From NCBI GenBank assembly GCA_944320415.1, contig CALUHJ010000006.1:62001-126000 (forward strand): a stretch of 64,000 nucleotides of DNA, in the 5' to 3' direction. The stretch is from an uncultured Bacteroidales bacterium (lineage in GTDB: Bacteria > Bacteroidota > Bacteroidia > Bacteroidales > P3). A model generated the notes under the pieces. That model was not told the origin of the DNA. It saw nothing but the letters and a program-made list of their open reading frames with translations, and searched no databases. Position numbers and translations under genes: made by a program. Positions 52,133 through 61,176 of the stretch are shown in pieces (the first letter of the stretch is position 1; each line of letters begins with the position of its first letter).

Positions 52133-53206
52133 CTACTCGCTCTTTATCTCCACAGCCTTTTGCTTTTCCTCCATTCCCAAGTCCTCGCGTACAAAGCGCA
52201 GCTTGAGCAACAGTTTCTTCATACCCTCCACGTCCAGTCTCCTGGTGTTGTGGCTGTGGTAGTCCTCTATGACCGACAATTCCTCGCTGCCCTCCTTGAA
52301 ATACTTGTCATAGTTCAAGTCTCTCGTGTCACAAGGTATGCGGTAGTAGTCACCCATGTCTATGGCCCTGGCCATCTCCTCTCGGGTCACGAGCGTTTCG
52401 TACAATTTCTCGCCATGCCTTGTGCCTATCACCTTCACCTCGGTTTCACCATACTTTGGATCTATGCCGGCATACAGCTCTTTCAATGCCTTGGCCAACA
52501 CCTCCAGGGTAGCCGCAGGGGCTTTCTGCACAAAGAGGTCTCCGTTCTCTCCATGCTGCCAGGCATACACCACAAGATCCACTGCATCGTCCAACGTCAT
52601 CATGAACCGCGTCATCCTCGGGTCCGTTATCGTTATCGGCAGCCCTTGCTGCATCTGGCTTACCCATAGGGGGATGACACTGCCGCGCGAAGCCATCACA
52701 TTGCCGTAACGTGTGCAACATATTGTCGTCGCCGCACCCTTGCCCAACTGACGTCCCTTGGCTATGGCCACCTTCTCCATCATGGCCTTGGATATACCCA
52801 TGGCATTGATTGGGTAAGCCGCCTTGTCCGTTGACAACACCACCACATTCTTCACCCCGTGGGCTATGGCTGAAGCCAAAACGTTTTCCACTCCAAACAC
52901 ATTGGTTTTCACCGCCTCCAATGGGAAAAACTCGCAGGAAGGCACCTGCTTGAGTGCAGCAGCCGCAAACACATAATCCACGCCCGACATGGCACCGTCA
53001 ACAGAGGCTCTGTCCCTTACGTCCCCGACGTAGAACTTGACCTTGGGATCCTGTAATCTGTGACGCATATCGTCCTGTTTTTTCTCGTCTCTTGAGAAAA
53101 TCCTTATCTCCTTAATGTCACTGTTGAGAAAACGCCTCAACACGGCATTACCAAATGACCCCGTTCCTCCGGTAATCAAGAGTGTTTTATCTTTGAAAAT
53201 AGACAT
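52133..53206 (-). CDS. capE: CapE-type UDP-GlcNAc 4,6-dehydratase/5-epimerase
   Basis: A 357-residue short-chain dehydrogenase-like enzyme, first step of UDP-L-FucNAc synthesis. LLITGGTGSFGNAVLRR is the cofactor site. VLSTDKAAYPINAMGISKAM and the Met-Lys catalytic segment match CapE/FnlA/WbjB. TRYGNVMASRGSVIPLWVSQ is the family block. It is next in the operon after a GT4 gene (2-base gap). Confidence 0.93.
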   Translation of the reverse strand: MSIFKDKTLLITGGTGSFGNAVLRRFLNSDIKEIRIFSRDEKKQDDMRHRLQDPKVKFYVGDVRDRASVDGAMSGVDYVFAAAALKQVPSCEFFPLEAVKTNVFGVENVLASAIAHGVKNVVVLSTDKAAYPINAMGISKAMMEKVAIAKGRQLGKGAATTICCTRYGNVMASRGSVIPLWVSQMQQGLPITITDPRMTRFMMTLDDAVDLVVYAWQHGENGDLFVQKAPAATLEVLAKALKELYAGIDPKYGETEVKVIGTRHGEKLYETLVTREEMARAIDMGDYYRIPCDTRDLNYDKYFKEGSEELSVIEDYHSHNTRRLDVEGMKKLLLKLRFVREDLGMEEKQKAVEIKSE

Positions 53207-53208
53207 AA

Positions 53209-54345
53209 TTAAACCTTGTTATCTCTTCTTCCTAAATCATACCAAATATCCAACATCTTTCGCCAAACCTTATCCATTGAATACATTTGATTTACTCTTT
53301 CACTGGCATTTTTTCCACAACTCTCAGCATACTCATCATCTTGCAACATCCTGACAATAGACTTTCGCAACATTTCAATATTCCTTGGTTCAACACATAT
53401 TCCACATCTTTCACCGTTCTTTATATCCAACATTTCGGGAATAGCTCCCACATTCGTAGTTACTATAGGACACGCACAAGCCATACTCTCTATTATCACA
53501 TTCGGAAATCCTTCTGTATACGTAGGCAAAACAAATACTCCGGCAGAAAGCATCTCTTTTATGACAAATTCACTGTCTTTTTCACCGACTATATCCAACC
53601 ATTTCTCACTGTCCTTACCACCTTTCTGCAGAAGTTGAGAACGCATATCATCCGTAACAAAGCCTATCAATTCAACACTTATACCGTCTATCTGCCTGCA
53701 TGCCTCCACCAATTCAAATACACCTTTAGTAACGACAACATGCCCGGCGAATACTATCTTGTTCCTTATTCTCTTTATCAAAGGCCTGTTTTTCTCTATA
53801 ATGTTTACAACACTTACAGACAAAGGATTCGGCAATAATGCAATATTATCATAACCATGCTCTTTCAATGTATCATAAGAAGCCTCATCTATAACTACAG
53901 CCATGTCAGAATGTCTTATTACTTTATCCAACAAATGATACTCCCAATTCTTCGCCCTGTAAATATCAGGAATACGACCAAATCTAAAATGCATTACAAT
54001 CTTACATGAAGCTTTATGTGCTACCTTTATAGAATATATATCTTTCACCAAACTGATGGAAGCACTCGTACAACAATGCACAACATCGAATTTCTCTTGC
54101 CTTAACTTTTTAACAAGACCGACAATAAACGGAACATAACTTCTTATACCATAGAAACATCTAAGTAAAAAATTGGTACCATGATGAACCACCTTGCCAT
54201 CAGGATAAAAATGCGACAATTCCACCAAATCATCATTACCCTTGTAATAATTAAGAATATGATGTGTCCACTTTGCTATTCCTCCTGCTCCATGTTTACA
54301 TAAAGGAGAACACAACAATACTCTTAACTTTCTATTTTGATTCAT
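53209..54345 (-). CDS. Glycosyltransferase family 4
   Basis: A 378-residue GT-B glycosyltransferase. The N-terminal acceptor-domain start is LLCSPLCKHGAGGIAKW. The C-terminal nucleotide-sugar domain has IVFAGHVVVTKGVFELVEAC and the EX7E motif in EGFPNVIIESMACACPIV. It adds one sugar to the polysaccharide repeat unit; which sugar is not deducible. Its start overlaps the previous acetyltransferase gene by 14 bases, and composition is AT-rich. Confidence 0.9.
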   Translation of the reverse strand: MNQNRKLRVLLCSPLCKHGAGGIAKWTHHILNYYKGNDDLVELSHFYPDGKVVHHGTNFLLRCFYGIRSYVPFIVGLVKKLRQEKFDVVHCCTSASISLVKDIYSIKVAHKASCKIVMHFRFGRIPDIYRAKNWEYHLLDKVIRHSDMAVVIDEASYDTLKEHGYDNIALLPNPLSVSVVNIIEKNRPLIKRIRNKIVFAGHVVVTKGVFELVEACRQIDGISVELIGFVTDDMRSQLLQKGGKDSEKWLDIVGEKDSEFVIKEMLSAGVFVLPTYTEGFPNVIIESMACACPIVTTNVGAIPEMLDIKNGERCGICVEPRNIEMLRKSIVRMLQDDEYAESCGKNASERVNQMYSMDKVWRKMLDIWYDLGRRDNKV

Positions 54346-54934
54346 ATTTTTTAAATATTTCCTCCAACTCTTCTTTAGAATATCTTTCTTCTTTTCGATA
54401 AAGTTGTGTTTCGTGTTCCAATATTTGCTCTATTGTCCAATAAAACTTTATAAATCTTGCGGGAACACCACCACAAATGCAATATGGTGGCATATTTTTT
54501 GAAACTACAGCGCCTGCCGCAACCGTACACCCACTTCCTATATGAACTCCTCTAAGCAAAGTAACATTACAACCTATCCAAACATCATTTTCAACAACTA
54601 CATCCTCATCATGACCTGCAGGTTTGTCATATTCCGTAATATCAGAAACATATTTACCAATAACTCGCGCGTGATTGCCGGTATGAACTGTCAAACCCTC
54701 TGCAATAGAGCAATTGGATTTGATAACAAACTTTGCATTTGTAGCCGATATCCACGAATTAGCAGCCAAGGAAGTATTATCATAAAGAAACACATTTCTT
54801 TTATTACCTATAAATATAGGAGGAGTAATAACTACATTATCCGCACAATAACCAAAGTTTCCACGTTTAATCATGAAAAATGATTTGACAAACATATAAA
54901 CCCCTCTTAAAAATATATTGCCTTTCAAACTCAT
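54332..54934 (-). CDS. Hexapeptide-repeat acetyltransferase
   Basis: A 200-residue left-handed beta-helix acyltransferase. Hexapeptide coils are visible in VVENDVWIGCNVTLLRGVHI and GSGCTVAAGAVVSKNMPPYC, with the catalytic His-like HTGNHARVIG region. GGVPARFIKF is the common ending. It probably O-acetylates a sugar of the repeat unit. Confidence 0.88.
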   Translation of the reverse strand: MSLKGNIFLRGVYMFVKSFFMIKRGNFGYCADNVVITPPIFIGNKRNVFLYDNTSLAANSWISATNAKFVIKSNCSIAEGLTVHTGNHARVIGKYVSDITEYDKPAGHDEDVVVENDVWIGCNVTLLRGVHIGSGCTVAAGAVVSKNMPPYCICGGVPARFIKFYWTIEQILEHETQLYRKEERYSKEELEEIFKKYESK

Positions 54935-54954
54935 AAATACTTTGTATATGTATA

Positions 54955-56052
54955 TTATTTCTCTATTAACTCAATCCATTTATCAATAATAGTTTCATTC
55001 GAAAACATCATTTTCGCTTTTCGCTCAGAACATTCACCCATCTTCCGCAATTCCTCAACGCTCAGGCTGCTTGCCCTAAGAAGGGCATCCCTAATTGACT
55101 CCGCACTATCCCAATCACACAAGAATCCGTTGGACTCATCTATCAGAACATCATAGTCCGACACCTTGGACATTATTACCGGCTTACCGAGACTCATACC
55201 CTCGCATATCGCATTAGGCAACCCTTCCCTACTACTAAACAGAGCAACCATATCAGCTTCCTGCATTCTGTCATGTATTTCCTTTGTGTCACCATGCAAT
55301 GCTATGACATCCCCTAATCCATGCTGCTTTATTAGCTCAATTGCCTCATCATAAGCCCTCGTATCCCCTCTAACAACCTCTTTTCTTCCGTACCAATCTA
55401 TCCTTATCTTTTCCCTCTCTTCATCATTCATCAAAACCAAAGCATTGACAACACCTATCGGATTCTTCAAATACTGATACGAAGCTGCAACCACCATGTG
55501 CAACCTGCCATTACGCTTAGGAATATATTCCGTACTCACAGGCTGAAGCGTCACAGTATTGTATATTACATTCAGTTTGTTTTCGTACTGCGGATAATAT
55601 TTCAACCACATCTTCCTTGCATTTTCCGAATTGCATACAATAGCATCGGAATACCGCTGAAACCATGCAAATACTTTTCCTCTTTTGGATTTAAAGAAAT
55701 CTTCCTTCGCACTTCTTTCTCCAGTTATCACCTTCCATTTTCTACCACCGACAGCAGCAAAATTATTCAGAAAACATGGTGTTTCAGTAAATGATACAAC
55801 TACGTCGTATTTTCTTTTTCGAATAAAACTACGTACTGTCAACATTCTTTTGAAATAATCAGGAAGAATAATCCAATGAACTCTTATGCCTTTGTCTTTG
55901 AGTATATGTTCATAGAAATTTCCCTCTGCATAACATAGAAATTCCACATCATATCCTTTGTCCTTAAACAGGGAAGCAACGGTAACTATCTGTCTTTCTG
56001 CACCACCAGAGCCAAGGCTAGGTGAAAGAAACAAAATTCGTTTTATATTCAT
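54955..56052 (-). CDS. Glycosyltransferase family 4
   Basis: A 365-residue GT-B enzyme. It starts RILFLSPSLGSGGAERQIVT, as in GT4 members of O-antigen clusters. The donor domain has SREGLPNAICEGMSLGKP, with the two Glu of the EX7E motif. It is the second of the AT-rich glycosyltransferases. Its start overlaps the stop of the preceding polymerase-like gene by 4 bases (ATGA). Confidence 0.9.
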   Translation of the reverse strand: MNIKRILFLSPSLGSGGAERQIVTVASLFKDKGYDVEFLCYAEGNFYEHILKDKGIRVHWIILPDYFKRMLTVRSFIRKRKYDVVVSFTETPCFLNNFAAVGGRKWKVITGERSAKEDFFKSKRGKVFAWFQRYSDAIVCNSENARKMWLKYYPQYENKLNVIYNTVTLQPVSTEYIPKRNGRLHMVVAASYQYLKNPIGVVNALVLMNDEEREKIRIDWYGRKEVVRGDTRAYDEAIELIKQHGLGDVIALHGDTKEIHDRMQEADMVALFSSREGLPNAICEGMSLGKPVIMSKVSDYDVLIDESNGFLCDWDSAESIRDALLRASSLSVEELRKMGECSERKAKMMFSNETIIDKWIELIEK

Positions 56053-57404
56053 ATCAAATATTTTACTACTAAATAAACAATAATCAATGATAAATAAGTA
56101 AAGGCAAGCAATATATTTGTTCTAAAATATTTGGAATAAGAAATACAATTCTCTTTAATCCATACATAAGCAAGAAATATTATCGGAAACAAACACATTA
56201 TCCGTCTTGAGTTCATATTTGATGAGTTCAAAAGCAAAAACACAAAAGTTATAAGTAGTAAATATTTCAATCTTACTGGTATATGTTTATATATTTTTTT
56301 GAATGGTATCCATAAAACCATAGAATAAAATACAATATACCAAAAAAACGTCCGTACAACATCATGAGAAGTAATTATACTTGCGTAAGCATTTGGAGTA
56401 TTATTTAATGCTGCCCATGAAGGGAAAGGTTGAATTTGCGACAAGAAAACAATAATTATTTCTTTTAGTGGTGATGGAAAAAGATAAACAATAGAACCCA
56501 CTGAATCATTTTTTGACATAACCGCATCATTAGTATATTCAACATAATTATCCATACTTGCTTGGACAAACAGTAAAGATTCCCAAAAATAAACAACAAA
56601 TATTGACAAAACTGCAATAGCTAAAAGAAATACTAGAAAAACATTTCTTTTTACTCTTTCATATAAATAATATGCTATAAAAACCACTGCAAACAAACCA
56701 TGTTCAAATCTTAACTGCCATAATATCAATACATTTAAAACCAAGATAAACAAACCTCTCAATGAAAATCTCTGTAGAACAACGTAAATGGATACCGCAT
56801 AAAAAAACGCAATATGTACATCCCTTAACAATGCCAAACCGACAGGAAACACTATGGATAACAAAGAATACAATAATGTATAATTTACACATTTCTTAGA
56901 ATCAAAATACAACAAAAGAATCTTATAAATGACTATGGAAAGCAATGCTCCAAAAAATACAGACCCCAAATATTGCACAAACAAATGATTGCCGTCAAAG
57001 AAAACTTCCGACACATATGCCAAAACGCCTATATAAAATATATAGCCCTCATTTTCAATGTGAATTCTATCAATAAAACAATCTCTAATCAATTGAGTTA
57101 TAGAAGTAGACTCTTTTAATGTTTCCGTAAGAATCCAAAATTTATATTCATCCCTCCAATCTTGTGCAAAATAATTCCAGTCAGTCACTGAATCTAAATA
57201 ATGCAATAATGCAAACACAATACTCAAGGACAATACCACATTGAACACTTTCCTCGCATTATCCCTTGCGCCAAGCGGAACAGTAAGACAAAAAAGATGC
57301 CCTGCAACAAAAGTAAACAAAGAAAAAAACAATGCTGCTCCAGAACCGGAAATTGCAGCAGAAGCAAGTATTATTATAAAAGCAATAAAAGTTGAAATAA
57401 TCAT
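56049..57404 (-). CDS. Multi-pass membrane protein, candidate polysaccharide polymerase (Wzy/EpsG-like)
   Basis: A 451-residue protein with 10 or more hydrophobic segments and a large loop near residues 80-130 (DWNYFAQDWRDEYKFW). Its size, topology and place between HU genes and glycosyltransferases fit a Wzy or EpsG-type repeat-unit polymerase. Such proteins are poorly conserved, so the call rests mostly on topology and context. It is strongly AT-rich. Confidence 0.65.
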   Translation of the reverse strand: MIISTFIAFIIILASAAISGSGAALFFSLFTFVAGHLFCLTVPLGARDNARKVFNVVLSLSIVFALLHYLDSVTDWNYFAQDWRDEYKFWILTETLKESTSITQLIRDCFIDRIHIENEGYIFYIGVLAYVSEVFFDGNHLFVQYLGSVFFGALLSIVIYKILLLYFDSKKCVNYTLLYSLLSIVFPVGLALLRDVHIAFFYAVSIYVVLQRFSLRGLFILVLNVLILWQLRFEHGLFAVVFIAYYLYERVKRNVFLVFLLAIAVLSIFVVYFWESLLFVQASMDNYVEYTNDAVMSKNDSVGSIVYLFPSPLKEIIIVFLSQIQPFPSWAALNNTPNAYASIITSHDVVRTFFWYIVFYSMVLWIPFKKIYKHIPVRLKYLLLITFVFLLLNSSNMNSRRIMCLFPIIFLAYVWIKENCISYSKYFRTNILLAFTYLSLIIVYLVVKYLI

Positions 57405-57436
57405 AGAATCAATAGAGTTTTCTTCCCCTTTTTCAA

Positions 57437-57465
57437 TAAAATCTCCGGGCTGTTGGCCCGGAGAT
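57437..57465 (-). terminator. Terminator between the HU-like genes and the polymerase gene
   Basis: ATCTCCGGGC (57441-57450) and GCCCGGAGAT (57456-57465) form a perfect 10-bp stem with a 5-base loop. On the minus strand they are followed by TTTTATT. It lies 21 bases after the last HU-like stop, so downstream transcription needs read-through or a promoter within about 35 bases. Confidence 0.78.
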
Positions 57466-57485
57466 CATACATTCATTTATTTGAC

Positions 57486-57881
57486 TTACAAATGAGCAGT
57501 GTCCAGATTGGCTTTTGAGAACTTTATCTGTTCGAGCTTGCTCTTCATGCGTGATGTCGGACGGTAATTCACCCCTTTCTTCCTTATGGTAGTTGCGTCC
57601 AACTCATCTGGAGTGTTGACAGCTCGCGCACTTATCGTAGGCGAAAATATCCCCAATCCTTCTATGTCAACCACATACGAATCTGTTACATAGTTCCTTA
57701 TCGCTTTGCTCAAGGCTGTAAGAAATCCGTATATTTCACCGGGCTCGAGTGTCGTTCTCTCCTGCAGAAGCAGCGCTATCTTCTCAGTGTCCAATGTATT
57801 ACCTCTTACTATCTTTGGATAATACTTTTCGACCGAAGGGTCGTTAATCATTTTCCTTTTTGCTATTGTATATTGTATCAT
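57486..57881 (-). CDS. HU-like DNA-binding protein (HU-HIG type), third of three
   Basis: A 131-residue HU-fold protein from the ATG at 57881. Helices (LDTEKIALLLQERTTLEPGE, FLTALSKAIRNYV) are followed by the VDIEGLGIFSPTISAR strand-turn and the C-terminal arm region GVNYRPTSRMKSKLEQIKF. HU-like proteins bend DNA and can control capsule genes, as shown for P. gingivalis HU beside its K-antigen locus. It follows the second HU-like gene by 4 bases. Confidence 0.88.
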   Translation of the reverse strand: MIQYTIAKRKMINDPSVEKYYPKIVRGNTLDTEKIALLLQERTTLEPGEIYGFLTALSKAIRNYVTDSYVVDIEGLGIFSPTISARAVNTPDELDATTIRKKGVNYRPTSRMKSKLEQIKFSKANLDTAHL

Positions 57882-57885
57882 GGCT

Positions 57886-58290
57886 TTATACGTGTTTAAG
57901 GTCAAACTTCTTTGTTTCTTCCACTTTTGCGTCATCCATTTCCTTCCTGAACTCGGTAGCGGGGCGGAAGTTCACCACCACTTTAAGGATATTGTCGGCG
58001 TTTACATCCTCGGCCGTTTCTGAACCTTTGGTCCTCAGGTTGGGGAGAAAGACTCCCAGACCTTCAAAGTTGACACCGCGACCGATTTCCATATTTTCGT
58101 CGATTACGTCCGCCAAAGCCCTCAACAATATCTGTATATCCTGTTCGGATATGGAACTGCTTTTTTTTATGAATTCGACAATCTGTTCTGTCGATACCTT
58201 TCCCTGTGTTGACATTGCCAACAGGTATCTCTCGCCGGGATTGTTTCCGACCGAAATAACCATCCTTTTCTTCTTATAAGTGTATGCCAT
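57886..58290 (-). CDS. HU-like DNA-binding protein (HU-HIG type), second of three
   Basis: A 134-residue protein with the same fold: VSTEQIVEFIKKSSSISEQD, the helix LRALADVIDENM, IGRGVNFEGLGVFLPNLRTK and KVVVNFRPATEFRKEMDDA. It differs clearly from its neighbours, so the three are old paralogues. It is in one operon with them and would act in the nucleoid. Confidence 0.88.
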   Translation of the reverse strand: MAYTYKKKRMVISVGNNPGERYLLAMSTQGKVSTEQIVEFIKKSSSISEQDIQILLRALADVIDENMEIGRGVNFEGLGVFLPNLRTKGSETAEDVNADNILKVVVNFRPATEFRKEMDDAKVEETKKFDLKHV

Positions 58291-58335
58291 AAATGATATC
58301 TTTAATAATTGTCAATAATTGATTTCTCTAACTTT

Positions 58336-58713
58336 CTAAGGCTTTGATATTTTGAATCTGAGGTTCTTCAAGGCCTTTTTTATTTGTTTGGAAGGTTTGT
58401 AAATCAGGCGGACTTTCTTCACGGTTTTAAGGCTTATTTCATCAATGTTCTTCACGGACTTCGCATTCAGTGAAGGCTCAAGGCTTCCGAGCCTGCCAAG
58501 CTCTATTCCTCTTCCGAGCTGAAGGTTTTCCACAACCACTTCCTGAAGCTCTGCCAATACAAAAGACACTTCGTGAGGCGAAATTGTTGTCCTTTCGGCA
58601 ATCATATTGCACATTTTTTCGAAATCCAATCGTGGTTGTCTGGTAATAATCAGGTAGAATATTTCTTTCTGCCCGTCGGCAGTCTTTCTTGAAACTGTCT
58701 CCAATGGTACCAT
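58336..58713 (-). CDS. HU-like DNA-binding protein (HU-HIG type), first of three
   Basis: A 125-residue protein from the ATG at 58713 (MVPLETVSRKT); the frame is open upstream, but the family fold begins here. It has LDFEKMCNMIAERTTISPHE, the helix FVLAELQEVVVENL, LGRGIELGRLGSLEPSLNAK and VRLIYKPSKQIKKAL. It is first of the HU trio, and three 22-bp palindromic repeats lie 67-132 bases upstream. Confidence 0.85.
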   Translation of the reverse strand: MVPLETVSRKTADGQKEIFYLIITRQPRLDFEKMCNMIAERTTISPHEVSFVLAELQEVVVENLQLGRGIELGRLGSLEPSLNAKSVKNIDEISLKTVKKVRLIYKPSKQIKKALKNLRFKISKP

Positions 58714-58779
58714 AATGAAACAAAACGCTATGTTGATAAAATAAAACGGGAGCAAAAAGTTGTAAGTCGGGAGCATACA

Positions 58780-58845
58780 CCCCAAAAGATGCCACTTTTT
58801 ACCCTAAAAGATGCCATCTTTTACCCCAAAAGATCCCATCTTTTG
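58780..58845. repeat. Three head-to-tail 22-bp palindromic repeats upstream of the HU genes
   Basis: Units at 58780, 58802 and 58824 share the form CCCCAAAAGATGCCATCTTTTA. Each holds the near-perfect palindrome AAAAGATNCCATCTTTT. There are no spacers. Position upstream of the HU-like genes and two helical turns of spacing suggest an operator. The remaining 58714-58946 interval shows only an A/T-rich stretch and no ORF of note. Confidence 0.8.
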
Positions 58846-58946
58846 CATGTTGATCTCTTGACTTATTATTTTCTTCTGAAGACTTTTCAGTTTTTGCTGA
58901 CGTTTTGCAAAGTTTTGAAGGGGATTTTTGGAAGGGAAGACGACGG

Positions 58947-59957
58947 CTAAAGTTTTCCTGAAGACAACAATTGCACGAAATGTTCTATCTTCAATCTGTT
59001 GGAATTAAATACATTGAACTCACCCTCTTCGAACACGAATTCCCCGTTGACATATCTGTATCTTCCGGGCTTGCCGTTTATCTTCATCTGATAATCCAAA
59101 TAAGAACCGAATGAGGCCTGTAATTCATTGACATAATATTTACCATCGAGAGACTCGAAAATATCCACATCCATACACAAAAATCCCCCCTTATCGCATA
59201 TATTCTTAACCAGCAAGAGCAATTCTTTCGGTGGGGCAACCCAACCAACCTTGCCGGAACCACTGGCGAATTGTCCTTTCAACAACTTCTGATGTCCGAA
59301 ATAAGAATCACCTATCTTCAATATACGCCATTCGTGTTTTATCGGTGTGTATTCCTGTACAAGAAAATAATCCTTCTGGATATTGTGCAAGTCAACAAAA
59401 GGCAATCCTTTTACCTTGTTTGAATACAAAAGACCCAAATTCAAGAAAAGAAATCTGTTGTCATCATTACGAGCAAAACATTTCCTACACATACGTTTTG
59501 CCTTATTTTTTCCTGCTATCCTTACTTTGGATGCCCCAGAACCTACATTTGCCTTAACTACAACAGGATATGTACATGTATCAAGATACGCCAACGCCTC
59601 CTTCCTATTGGTGAATACCTTGGTTTTTACATGTGGATAATTGTTCAACTCCAAAAACGCCGCCATATTCCTTTTGTTTTCGTGAATATAAAGGCCGAAA
59701 TAATCTGGATATATGGGACGCTTCATAACTTGGGAAACAAAATAATACCTCTCGTCCTGTATATTCTTCTTATCTGAACTTACACAGTTTGAAGGGCAGA
59801 AAAAACCATCACAATCTGCAGCTTTGCGTACATTCTCAATCCAATCCGAAGCCAATATATCAACCACATCACAATCAACCCCCAAATCCTTACATGCAGC
59901 AACTGCACTATCAGTCAGATGGTTTCCTTGAAATGTTGTAAATATTCCTATTTTCAT
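58947..59957 (-). CDS. ATP-grasp protein (RimK/D-Ala ligase-like)
   Basis: A 336-residue ATP-grasp enzyme. The N-domain starts KIGIFTTFQGNHLTDSAVAA. The ATP-binding region has YPVVVKANVGSGASKVRIAG and FLVQEYTPIKHEWRILKIGD. The metal-binding end is FLCMDVDIFESLDGKYYVNE with Asp, Glu and Asn. ATP-grasp enzymes join a carboxylate to an amine or other nucleophile. Next to an opine dehydrogenase-like gene (5-base gap), it could couple an amino-acid derivative to a glycan (inference). Cys residues in the middle (MCRKCFARN) are unusual. Confidence 0.82.
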   Translation of the reverse strand: MKIGIFTTFQGNHLTDSAVAACKDLGVDCDVVDILASDWIENVRKAADCDGFFCPSNCVSSDKKNIQDERYYFVSQVMKRPIYPDYFGLYIHENKRNMAAFLELNNYPHVKTKVFTNRKEALAYLDTCTYPVVVKANVGSGASKVRIAGKNKAKRMCRKCFARNDDNRFLFLNLGLLYSNKVKGLPFVDLHNIQKDYFLVQEYTPIKHEWRILKIGDSYFGHQKLLKGQFASGSGKVGWVAPPKELLLLVKNICDKGGFLCMDVDIFESLDGKYYVNELQASFGSYLDYQMKINGKPGRYRYVNGEFVFEEGEFNVFNSNRLKIEHFVQLLSSGKL

Positions 59958-59962
59958 TTTAT

Positions 59963-61174
59963 TTAATCTATTATATCATCTATAGTTTTAAAACCATAAT
60001 AACAAGGAATACCTGATTTCAAAGGTTTGGCAAGATCTTCTCCGTCAATCAATAATTTATTATTCTCATCTAACAATTTTTCATCCCTTACCCCTTCTAC
60101 CCAATGAATAATTGCATCAATAGTTGGAACCTCTATATTCAACTGTTCTGCAATCCATTTTGCTATACAATTGCCATAATAAATATCATCCATAAAGAAT
60201 CTATGATTTCTGTCAACTTCCCACTTTCCCTCTGCATTCTGTACGACAGGAGTTCCTATTGATACCAATGTTTTGGAGGTAACAAAAGACTCCTTTATGT
60301 CTGTATTACCAGATTGATAAGAAAGTCTTTCCAAAGCTAAATAATCCAACATATATTTATAGTTCTTATGAGGATATTTAGAAATTAACGCATGCCTTAT
60401 TTTAGAATAGTCATCATCCAAATCTTTCAATAGAGAGGCTGAAATATCATCATAATCCTTATAAAACATAGGGACATCTTCTTTCCTACTCCAAGTAGTT
60501 CCATAAACTTTATACAATCCGAAACATCTTGACGTATGTATTATTTGATTGTCAACAGATAGTGTAAAAGAAAGGAAATTGTCGCTTTGCTCCGTTTTAC
60601 CCTTGCCAAACCATTTATAACATATAACATCAAACAATTCTTCTTTGACTTGTTCAAAATAAGAATTAGGGTATGTTGCGGCAACATTTACAGCTTTGCA
60701 ACCATAAGTAACACCTTTTTCTCCATATTTTATAATACGACATATCCATGGAATCAATTCAAAAGCAAATGTTACTATATTGGTAAGAGAATATTTGTTT
60801 TTCATCTCGTCAACCATCCAATTAAATCCTGCCTGTCCATAAACAGTACCTACAAAAACTTCTTTTTTGCTTCTGTTGATATACGGACCTACTTCATTTA
60901 ATAGAGCATCCCTATATTTGTGAACAGGCATACAAAAAATAACATAGTCTGCCTCTGGTATAAGTTCTGAAGCCTTATTTGAAGACTTGGATAATTTACC
61001 TTTATACTCACCTAATACATTACCATCAGGATCATGCCATTCCAATTCTATTTCAGGTTTCCATTGTTCGGGTTTTGATGTCAATATAGAAACCTCAAAA
61101 ATAGAATCATTCAAAAATGGAATAAGTGTGTGTGCACTACTACCACCTCCACAAACTACTATCTTCTTTTTCAT
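59963..61174 (-). CDS. Opine dehydrogenase-like protein
   Basis: A 403-residue NAD(P) enzyme. The N-terminus KIVVCGGGSSAHTLIPFLND is a Rossmann cofactor motif. ADYVIFCMPVHKYRDAL and GTVYGQAGFNWM follow. The C-terminal NHRFFMDDIYYGNCIAKWIA and VPTIDAIIHW match the octopine/nopaline dehydrogenase C-domain (PF02317), with the conserved DDIxYG. Such enzymes reductively couple an amino acid with a 2-oxo acid such as pyruvate. Carboxyethyl amino acids made this way decorate some O-antigens. The start overlaps nothing; ATP-grasp genes lie on both sides. Confidence 0.75.
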   Translation of the reverse strand: MKKKIVVCGGGSSAHTLIPFLNDSIFEVSILTSKPEQWKPEIELEWHDPDGNVLGEYKGKLSKSSNKASELIPEADYVIFCMPVHKYRDALLNEVGPYINRSKKEVFVGTVYGQAGFNWMVDEMKNKYSLTNIVTFAFELIPWICRIIKYGEKGVTYGCKAVNVAATYPNSYFEQVKEELFDVICYKWFGKGKTEQSDNFLSFTLSVDNQIIHTSRCFGLYKVYGTTWSRKEDVPMFYKDYDDISASLLKDLDDDYSKIRHALISKYPHKNYKYMLDYLALERLSYQSGNTDIKESFVTSKTLVSIGTPVVQNAEGKWEVDRNHRFFMDDIYYGNCIAKWIAEQLNIEVPTIDAIIHWVEGVRDEKLLDENNKLLIDGEDLAKPLKSGIPCYYGFKTIDDIID

Positions 61175-61176
61175 TG

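Noticed and set aside
58780..58845. CRISPR array
   Set aside because: The three 22-bp units are head-to-tail with no spacers, and no cas genes are in the window.
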